This document shows, one piece after another, positions 50,243 through 59,200 of a DNA stretch of 64,000 nt. Source of the stretch: Dallia pectoralis. Lineage: Eukaryota > Chordata > Actinopteri > Esociformes > Umbridae. Numbering within the stretch: position 1 is the stretch's first letter; each line of letters starts with the position of its first letter. The stretch is from contig CM055758.1 of the NCBI GenBank assembly GCA_029465975.1, forward strand, positions 12,518,902 through 12,582,901. Reading direction: 5' to 3'. The position numbers and the translations under genes are program-made. Under the pieces are notes generated by a model. The model saw nothing but the letters and a program-made list of their open reading frames with translations. It did not search any database and had not been told where the DNA came from.

Positions 50243-53200
50243 TTGTGTGTGTGTGTCTGTAAACCCCTTTTTTACTTTTATTTTATAAGGGAGACACATT
50301 GAGATCGAGGTCTCATTTTGCAGATGGGAACATCAACTCACAAAAACAATCACAATTAAAAACAGATACACAAAATTATTAGCACAATCAATTAAAACAA
50401 ACACAAATCTCACTATAAAAATCTCACATAATTTTCTTAAACTGACCCACAGACACTAAGGCACCCAAATGATTGGCTACTTTTTCCCAGATGTGGGCAG
50501 AACGACCCAACACAGTAGATACGAAAGGTGTCTGCAATATTATCCAACTCTGGGATCTAGTATTGAAACCTGTCAATCTAGGTGTCAACTGTGATGTTAA
50601 ATATTCCGGTCCAGCCAACTTTATGGTATAAAATACAGAGATGTTTGTAATAACTGTCTGAAGTAATAAAACATAGGGCACTATGATAAACAGAGTCAAG
50701 CAGCTTCAGAGTAGCTCTGTTCGGTTCTGTGCTTTCCTTACAAAGGGAGTGCTCCTAGTCTTATTCCTGTACGTGTCTGACCAGATGTTGAAAGGAGCAA
50801 GATCTGTCAAGGACACACATAAGCTGAGCTAGTTTGTTTAGCCTCACATGACTTCTCTGTCTGTCATGACCTGTCTGTATGTCTGTCATGACCTGTCTGT
50901 TTGTCATGACTTTTCTGTCTGTCATGACCTGTCTGTGATTAGTTCACTGACAGGTCACTAATCAGTTACTATAATATAGAGCTGAGGGAAACAGTTACTA
51001 TAATATAGAGCTGGGCGAAACAGTTACTATAATATAGAGCTGGGCGAAACAGTTACTATAATATAGAGCTGGGTGAAACAGTTACTATAATATAGAGCTG
51101 GGAGAAACAGTTACTATAATATAGAGCTGGGAGAAACAGTTACTATAATATAGAGCTGGGCGAAACAGTTACTATAATATAGAGCTGGGTGAAACAGTTA
51201 CTATAATATAGATCTGGTCGAAACAGTTACTATAATATAGATCTGGTCGAAACAGTTACTATAATATAGAGCTGGGAGAAACAGTTACTATAATATAGAG
51301 CTGGGAGAAACAGTTACTATAATATAGAGCTGGGTGAAACAGTTACTATAATATAGAGCTGGGAGAAACAGTTACTATAATATAGAGCTGGGAGAAACAG
51401 TTACTATAATATAGAGCTGGGAGAAACAGTTACTATAATATAGAGCTGGGAGAAACAGTTACTATAATATAGAGCTGGGTGAAACAGTTACTATAATATA
51501 GAGCTGGGAGAAACAGTTACTATAATATAGAGCTGGGAGAAACAGTTACTATAATATAGAGCTGGGAGAAACAGTTACTATAATATAGAGCTGGGAGAAA
51601 CAGTTACTATAATATAGAGCTGGGAGAAACAGTTACTATAATATAGAGCTGGGAGAAACAGTTACTATAATATAGAGCTGGGAGAAACAGTTACTATAAT
51701 ATAGAGCTGGGAGAAACAGTTACTATAATATAGAGCTGGGAGAAACAGTTACTATAATATAGAGCTGGGTGAAACAGTTACTATAATATAGAGCTGGGAG
51801 AAACAGTTACTATAATATAGAGCTGGGAGAAACAGTTACTATAATATAGAGCTGGGAGAAACAGTTACTATAATATAGAGCTGGGAGAAACAGTTACTAT
51901 AATATAGAGCTGGGTGAAACAGTTACTATAATATAGAGCTGGGAGAAACAGTTACTATAATATAGAGCTGGGAGAAACAGTTACTATAATATAGAGCTGG
52001 GTGAAACAGTTACTATAATATAGAGCTGGGAGAAACAGTTACTATAATATAGAGCTGGGAGAAACAGTTACTATAATATAGAGCTGGGTGAAACAGTTAC
52101 TATAATATAGAGCTGGGAGAAACAGTTAAATAACAGTCAAATAATAACCATTATTTATTTGAGATTTTAGTTGATAGTTCAATACATTCTAGTAAAATAT
52201 GTATTTATTCAGACACCAAGCTCTACTATAGAATTCAAACAATGACTGTATCAAATGAATGTGGCCACTGATCTCATTCAGCACTAGGCAGTGTGACTGA
52301 ATTAAAGACAGGTTGGAACCTCACCAGTCACAAAAAAATCCCTGCCTCCCTTCATTACAAACTTAGCTGCCTGGTTGCCAAGGCAACACTCATGTGACTC
52401 AGGGCTGGTCAGGAGCGGTAAGAATCCTCCAACCCCCTCTCTCCTGCCCACATCATTTCTAAGCCAATCAGAAGAGAGTGTGTCCCATACGCGTTAAACC
52501 CACTCACAGAAGTGTTGTGTGCGGCTTTGCCTGGCGCATCCTGCGGATTGAAATTCCCATATGATCTGTAAAGGCCTGGTTTCTGGAAACACACACAGAC
52601 TCAAAGTACTGGTGTATACTTGTGTCTACGCTCAATGAGGTACATTGCCTTAGTCACCCCGAAAGCCTGCACAGCATTTGGCCGCCAATGACTGGAACGA
52701 ATTACAAATAAACCTAAAACACTCATCTCACAAGTTGCCTTTAAACTACTCCTGTCTGAACACCTGTCTGATCTCTGTACCTGTTAACTGTCGCTGACTT
52801 CTTACCACTTTGCCATGTCCTTATTGCACAGTGGATCTCTCTGACCTGCACTGCTGTCATACCTGTTTATTCTTGAATTATCATATTTGCTCAGGTATGC
52901 TAAAATGCTCTTTCCCCCAAAACCACTGTCATATAATCTGTGCACATAAATGACCTACCTGCTAGATACACTTTAATCTTTGTACATCCTGTATATAGAT
53001 ACTCCTTGTATTTTTATATAGTTTTTATTGCCATATCAATGCTGCTCAACTGAACTCCTTAAACCTCATCCTGTATTATATGTATATTCACTCTCCACTT
53101 GATCCTGTATTGCTTTGTTGAATCCCACTGCTATTCACACTCTGGTGTTCTGTGTATTTATTGTGTCGATTTATGTTGTCCTGCACATTTTCATGGCATG

Positions 53201-56200
53201 AAAGTTATACATTTCACTATGGTTCTTCTCACCCAATAGGCATCGTAATTTGGGGATTTCAGTCCCTGTTCCAAATTCATTGTGTTTTTTTCTCAATCTG
53301 GGGAAGGAAGGTTTCCCGCAGGTCTGCATAATTATCACTCTCTAGGAGAAAGTGTGTTTCAGTTTCAAATTTGTTCAGTTGGCAGAATAAACACAGCCTT
53401 GCATCTCTGTGTTGCCAGACCTGTCTGTGTCTATGGCCAGGCTGTGCTCGCTGTCACAGTGTTCAGGTAGTTTGCCACTGTGTATTATCTGTTTAGAGCC
53501 AAATAACATTGAAGTAATTTTTTTGTAGTGTCTTTCCAATATGAGATATATTTGTATACTCTTTCTGTATGTCTCTCTCTCTACCTCCCCAAAAGCCTTC
53601 CTTATGTCTCTTCCCACTCTCTCTCTATCTTCCCATATGATGTTTTCTGTCTTTCTCTCTTTCTGGAACCATCTGTCTGTGCCTCACCACCTTTTCTAGG
53701 GTAGGGTTGCCTGAATACCCACAATCCTTGCTCCTGACAAAAATATTTGTTTCTTCTCGACAAAAAGTGTATAAAAAACCTTACTACATCACCACATGCA
53801 AACACATCTTGGACTCTTCGATCAGTCCAGAAACCAATGGTTTGAGCCAAGAGTCAAGCAGCAGTTTGATAATCTGTTGGGACAGTTTTAAAATGTAACC
53901 AGTACTGTGATGCCAAATCCTAACCTTTTTGTTTTCTAAACTTAACCCTTAACCCCTGTGCAATGATGCCATTCCTGAATCCTAACCAATAGGATAGATA
54001 GCATAGCGATAACGATATAAAACAATATTCCCAGCAGATCAGAATACTGGCATGGTATTCCACAAGCAACTACATCCATTTGTGTCACTATATTCACAGA
54101 TAATCTAATCAATTAATAAGGCATGTGGAGGTGTGCTATATAGCCAATATACTACGGCTATGCGAAGCTCTAATGCATCTCACACCGCAGAGTCATAGTA
54201 TATTAGATTGGATCTAGAGCAGTGCAAAAAGATATGGAGTACAGAGTGAGGATGTGCAAATGACATGGATAAGTAAATGTGCAGGCATTCATTTCAACAA
54301 TGTAGCAAATTGCAAATGTGCACAGAGAACATATGTGCAAGTGGTAAACGGATAGTACAAACAATAAGCAGTGTGCAGAATGCAAATATAATAAATAGGC
54401 TAGCAGTGTGAAGGGCAAGAGGAGTACCAGAGGATATATTGTGGAAATGGCCAATAAAATAATTAAGTTACCAGTGTGTAACCAAGAAGTAGCAATGGGG
54501 GTACAACAGTACATTGTGCAAATGGCAGATGAAATTAAATAGGTAGCAGTGTGAATGCAGGGTTACTGAAGGGGGGGGTGTAGCTGGCCACAGGTGCCAT
54601 CCTGGTCTCATCCATGAGAACTGGGGAATGTATACAGCTATTTGTCTTCCTGTAATCCACAATCAATTATTTGGTTTTCTTGGCATTGATGGCCAGGTTG
54701 TTATCTGCGCACCAAGCCACTTGGTGCTTGATCTCCTCTCTGTAGGCTGCCTTGTCGTGGTCCCTGATCAGACCAACTACTGTGGTGTCATCTGCAAACT
54801 TGACGATTATTGGAGGATGTATATGATTCAATGTCAATATGGGAGTCAGTGGTAGTCTGAGTGGAGGATGTATATGATTCAATGGCAATATGGGAGTCAG
54901 TGGTAGCCTGAGTGGAGGATGCATATGATTCAATGGCAATATGGGAGTCAGTGGTAGTCTGAGTGGAGGATGTATATGATTCAATGGCAATATGGGAGTC
55001 AGTGGTAGTCTGAGTGGAGGATGTATATGATTCAATGGCAATATGGGAGTCAGTGGTAGTCTGAGTGGAGGATGAATATGATTCAATGGCAATATGGGAG
55101 TCAGTGGTAGTCTGAGTGGAGGATGTATATGATTCAATGGCAATATGGGAGTCAGTGGTAGTCTGAGTGGAGGATGTATATGATTCAATGGCAATATGGG
55201 AGTCAGTGGTAGTCTGAGTGGAGGATGTATATGATTCAATATGGGAGTCAGTGGTAGTCTGAGTGGAGGATGCATATGATTCAATGTGAATATGGGAGTC
55301 AGTGGTAGTCTGAGTGGCAAACTGACTCCAGTCTGTGTGTTGAAACTGGATCTGTAGTGATGAATCCGACCCCTCAGGTCACACTTTGACTGTCCTCAAT
55401 GTAGGTTTCACACGCTTGGTGATGGGTAGATACTTTGGTAGCATTAGCATTGAGCGGCTTAGTAAACCTTCAGAAAATATGAAATATATAAATATATACA
55501 GTGGATATGAAAAGTCTACACACCCTCGTCAAAATGGCAGGTTGTTGTGATGTACAAAAAAATCTGAACTTTATCCACCTTTAATGTGACCTATAACGTG
55601 AACAATTTAATTGAAAAATAAACTGAAATGTTTTTTGGGTGAAAAATAAGAACCTTACAATAACCTGGTTGCATAAGTGTGCACCCCAGTTACAGGGGTG
55701 TGTAGACTTTTTTTATATCCACTATATAGTAAATGTTATGTGATGTCATACCCTTGGTACAATATTCAACCCTTTAGTGCTAAATAATATTTATACCATT
55801 TATAAAAAATAAAAACATCATAGAAAGATGAGAAAAGCCGGGTATATTTTTTCTTATGAAATAATCTAGTTTGTCTAGCATGGTCTGCATACAGGCTGTC
55901 ATATTTTCTTGAGCTCAGCTTTCTGACGCTCACAAACCTGGAAATACCAGAACGACTATAAACATTGTGACATGGTCTGTGTCCATGCTGACTCCATATC
56001 GTCACAATAGAGAGCAGTGTGGGAGGGTTACCTAACAGCTCTCTCTTTCCCACACATGGCACGCCTGCGTCTCTGTTTGACTTTCTCTTCTAATACCTGT
56101 AGCTTAGTGGTTGGCCTCTCAGGCAGCACTGCCCAGTTTCCCCCGTTTCTCCAGTCCACACAACCCACAACACTACCTTTTTCTGTCCAAAACAAACTCA

Positions 56201-59200
56201 CCTGAATGACCCTCTCAAACGCTTGATAATGACACACTGAATCTGGTGTACTTAGCTACAACAAAGAGGTGTAATGTTGAAGAACTGAATGGGCAGCAGT
56301 TAAGAGACCTTCTATAGTGCAACGCTTTCATGTTAACACAACAGTCTATATGTATTGTGCATACTACTCTACATTATTCATATTGGCATTATCCATGTTA
56401 ATGAAGGGCTTTTTAAAAGGCCTGGTGTGTCTCCGGTAAGCCTGGTTGTGACGTCTGTGTTATGAATGAGGACATGGCACTAAGGTGTAAATCGAACCTG
56501 TCGGACTACAAACTTCTAGTTTAAATAATAATATGAACTTCTAATTTTCACACTAACTACACCGTCACCCTGTAGGAGATCGGATTTAAAAGTGCCTTCT
56601 GAACTACCATTTCCTAATGCTTATCATAGTTTATTATTTTATTTGTTCTTCCTCCCTTTTAGCAGTGGGTGTGGTGACACTATCTAATGGAGTAGTGCTT
56701 TTACAGTTACTGGTTACTGGTACTGGGGCTTTCTGAACCATATAAGTTGAAAACAGTGGATCTGTACTAAAATGTAAGAAATGTACAGTCTGAGGACAGG
56801 GAGTGACATTTTAAAAGGTACGTTTAAGACAAGCTTCCAATGACATGTTTCAGCACATTAATGACATATTGGCAAGTCAGGGTATGTTTCTAAAGTTGCT
56901 GAACCTGATAAAGACAGGGCAGAAATGCTGTGATTTTGTTTAGTTGATGATGCATAAAAATCATAGCTGGATAAAACATCAATAATAGTATGACAAACAC
57001 CAGAATATGTTTTAACACACTGGGGACATCTCACTATTGTAAAGCCACTACATTAATTATTAGGCTAATATATCTGTCCGTTTATGACATGTCCATTGAG
57101 TAATGTAGGCTGCTGAGGTGCCAAGTTTCAAGCGGGTTTACATTCATTCATTATGCAGAACAGACCTGAGACCTGCATTACAACTCTACACTGGCCAACT
57201 CTGTGACCGGCCTAAATTAAGATAAGGGCACACTTTCAAGAAATTAAATTATTACGAATTATTTCCGATTTTGTCAGAGACAGCCTAACTGAATTAAAGA
57301 CTAGGAAATCAATGTTAGTGAGGTTCTGTTGGCTTAAAGCTACACAATAAATATTCAAATGTTTGGTATAGTCCAAATTTAAAACACAGCGATTATGATC
57401 AGCTAGAGCTGTAGGACTATGCATCACGAGACCCATTGGCTTCAGTAAGGACATATCCATGTTTAGGTGTTTAGTCTGAAGTATGAACTTATTGACCAAG
57501 TTCCTTGTCTGGCATCAGTAAAAACTATGATCTAGCATTCTCATACAGGATACAGAGAATACATAAAACACCATAAGAACAGTTTCAGCTTTCAATCTGA
57601 CTTAGCATTCTTCATATGTATAGAACTGTCTGGAACTGTCGATTATGGGCTTCGCTGGCTTAGTTTGGACACAGGACACACATCCTAAAGAAGGTACAGT
57701 TATTGTAACATGAATGTAATGCCATTAGATCTGTCTCAATAAGTCATTAAATAATTAAATAATAATGGTTGTATTGGACTAGTGATGGATGTGATAATGG
57801 CTTATTGTGAACATGTTCAAGTTGACTGAAGCTCCTGCGAAATGACATTTAGAGGTTACTGAGATTTCTTGTAGTCATATTAGCTTAAATAAAAACAGCA
57901 GATAAGGTAATTTTCTTTATCATTGACAGTATAGGTATCGTTTGTATGCGAGAGAGCATTTAAAGACTAATTGTGCAGGGCCACTGTGATCTGCTTATTT
58001 CCTTTGCCTGCAGGGGGCCCCCAGACAAAACATTTCACTGGCAAATCCTTTTCTGCTTAATGCACCCCTAAGTGAAATCCAAGTGTCCAGCCTGGATGAA
58101 CAAATTACAGGGTTGTGTACTTGAGTGCGGTGCATCAGTTCCTGTAGTATAGCTGTTTCATACATTGCCCTAAGCATGATGGGACCAGGAACCATATCTG
58201 TGCGGAAACCCCTGCTTACAATATATGCTTTTCTTTCATTGACTTTTCTGTTGAAGCACTCAAAGTCTGTTCTAAAATTCTTAATATAATTCAATTTAAA
58301 TGGTAAAATGGACACCATTTTAAAGAAATCTTTAACCAATGACACCACATTGGCTACTAAAACCATCGGACATGCTTGAACATATTAAAACTCTTAGAAT
58401 ACTTAAAATACTCTAAAGAGAGCAAAACATTCCTAATTCATTACATTTGCTGTTGCCACTAATCTTTACATCCCAAAATTACGAAGTGAAAATTAAATTT
58501 TTACAAATGAGTTTTAACGCTTGAAAAAAAAAGGAGTTATCAAATGTACTTCAGATCAGGTTTTCCAAACAATATACAGGCGTTTCAGCCAGCAATCACA
58601 GCATCAAGTCTTGCCCCTACCAACTTTGTACAGCTGGATTTGGGCCGTTTCTCCCATTGTCCCTTCCAGATCCTCTCAACCTCTATCACATTGGTTGAGG
58701 AGCACAGGTGAACTACAATCTTCAGGTTTTCCTAAAGATGTTCATGGCTAGGCTTTTGCTGCATGGGCCCCTCAAGGAAAATCACAAAATGCGGTCTTGT
58801 GCGCTCTGGATAATGTTCCTGTATTTTGCTCCTTAATCCTGACCAGTCTCCCGGTTCCTGCTACTGAGAAGGAACCCCTGTAGGATGATGCACTCACCCA
58901 CACATCACTGTAGAAGACGCATTAGCCAGGTAATGAGTGGTACAATGTAGACATAGTGTTTGGCAGAGTTAATATAAATAGTCAATACATTAGCAAAAAA
59001 ATATATGAATAAAGTACCAATGAAGTCTATAACACAACAACATTTTGAGAAATTAAAAGCTTCTAAATACTTTCCGAATGCACTAGATATTCAGGCCAGG
59101 AGCTGATGGTGAAGCGGTCATAGATAACAAGCCAGCAACTTCACATCTACTGTAGGAACCACCACCAGCCTACTGCTGTTAACCTTCTACACCTACTCTA

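Noticed and set aside
50945..52130. CRISPR array (29-bp direct repeats)
   Set aside because: There are no unique spacers; units abut. Vertebrate intron context and no cas genes.
57995..58366. 123-codon minus-strand frame in homer1 intron 1
   Set aside because: No resemblance to a known protein, no splice signals tying it to homer1, no promoter; could be a chance frame or old transposon piece.
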